Part shown: one piece after another, positions 6,099 to 6,385 of the stretch | How the letters are laid out: every line of letters begins with the position of its first letter | Numbering within the stretch: position 1 is the first letter of the stretch | Origin: Chloroflexota bacterium | Lineage (GTDB): Bacteria > Chloroflexota > Anaerolineae > Anaerolineales > Anaerolineaceae | Direction: 5' to 3' | Assembly (NCBI GenBank): GCA_019136175.1 | Contig: JAGVUS010000126.1 | Span: 1 to 6,385 of the forward strand | DNA: 6,385 nt | Notes under the pieces: model-generated | Database searches by the model: none | Told to the model about the DNA's origin: nothing | What the model saw: only the letters and a program-made list of their open reading frames with translations | Made by a program: the position numbers and the translations under genes

Positions 6099-6385
6099 TT
6101 ACCGGCGGGTTTGAATAAGGCGGGAGGTGTTTTCAAACAACCATTCCCAGAGGGATTGACGGTAGGCAGCATCGATCTGTGATTTGGATTGATCTTCCGG
6201 TCGGACGGGCAGTGCCACAATTTCCGGCTGGCGTCCGGTATATCCAGGGACAACCACGTACACCGCCTGGGATGGATCGGCGGGAATGTATCCCAGATCT
6301 TCCGCTCGATCCTTCATCACCTTTGCCGAGGTGAGGATGGCGAGTTGGGTTTTAAGATCTGCAATCTGGCGGTCGAGGGTTTCCT
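6099..6385 (-). CDS. FtsL/DivIC-like coiled-coil cell division protein, C-terminal part
   Basis: Partial gene: the last 94 codons and a TAA (6101-6099) are in the window, and the frame is open to the right edge. The visible part begins with a heptad-like coiled coil (Leu/Ile at visible residues 3, 7, 10, 14, 17), then AEDLGYIPADP (27-37) and AVYVVVPGY (40-48). This layout, coiled coil then an LGY-type turn then a short strand, resembles the periplasmic part of FtsL/FtsB/DivIC proteins; the expected TM segment would be outside the window. A further tail of about 45 residues ends in a helix-like stretch with LWEWLF (78-83). The position directly before the class B PBP (4-base gap) is where ftsL normally lies in dcw clusters, supporting a role as activator or scaffold of the FtsW-PBP pair. 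The sequence is too divergent for a firm symbol: FtsL by position, septum-formation-initiator-like by motif. Confidence 0.75.
   Translation of the reverse strand, partial: ETLDRQIADLKTQLAILTSAKVMKDRAEDLGYIPADPSQAVYVVVPGYTGRQPEIVALPVRPEDQSKSQIDAAYRQSLWEWLFENTSRLIQTRR

Noticed and set aside
6095..6253. 53-residue upstream extension of the PBP
   Set aside because: The frame is open, but it overlaps the ftsL-like coding region, has no anchor-like character, and would bury the TM segment. The ATG at 6094 directly before the TM fits class B PBPs better.
1..6385. Frequent CAGG words on the plus strand, checked as a possible dispersed motif
   Set aside because: The word occurs in varied contexts and on the coding strand is CCTG, which arises from heavy use of CTG Leu and CCTG-containing codon pairs. 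I found no fixed longer unit or spacing.
1..6385. Promoters, intrinsic terminators, tRNA, CRISPR or mobile elements
   Set aside because: Non-coding gaps total only 17 bases, and I saw no hairpin followed by a T-run on the transcribed strand, no array of spaced repeats and no transposase motifs on either strand.

Overview
The window is a continuous piece of a bacterial division and cell wall (dcw) gene cluster, read entirely on the minus strand. In transcription order (high to low coordinates) it holds the 3' end of an ftsL-like gene (6385-6099), a class B penicillin-binding protein in the ftsI position (6094-4334), murF (4320-2905), mraY (2908-1916), murD (1916-528) and the first 177 codons of ftsW (531 to the window edge). 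Almost every base is coding. Junctions are a 4-nt gap, a 13-nt gap, an ATGA overlap, a TAATG overlap and an ATGA overlap, so one polycistronic mRNA with translational coupling is very likely. No promoter, terminator, RNA gene, mobile element or CRISPR array is visible. No stretch over 300 bases lacks a gene.

The genes form one pathway. MurD adds D-Glu to UDP-MurNAc-L-Ala and MurF adds D-Ala-D-Ala to the UDP-MurNAc-tripeptide, both in the cytoplasm. MraY moves the finished phospho-MurNAc-pentapeptide onto undecaprenyl phosphate to make lipid I. FtsW (glycosyltransferase) and the class B PBP (transpeptidase) then polymerise and cross-link lipid II at the septum, and an FtsL-like coiled-coil protein probably regulates that pair. 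The usual neighbours mraZ and rsmH would be expected beyond the right edge, and the rest of ftsW followed by murG and murC beyond the left edge; none of these can be seen.

The organism is a peptidoglycan-making bacterium with moderate, slightly GC-rich composition. Several signatures (MurD NDSIATAPE and SPGGTSYDEF, MraY SETQVVQRFW, an aromatic tail on the FtsL-like protein) remind me of Chloroflexota, perhaps Anaerolineae. That placement rests on memory of family sequences and is only tentative.

I do not see an undescribed system here. Deviations worth a second look are: murE is absent from its usual slot between ftsI and murF; MraY has HLT where the family normally has HHH; MurF has lost both Asn residues of the Mur-ligase HNxxN motif and carries a Cys-rich insertion; the PBP's only two cysteines flank its SxN active-site motif; the FtsL-like protein has a long tail with an aromatic cluster; and a small perfect hairpin lies at the PBP/murF junction.
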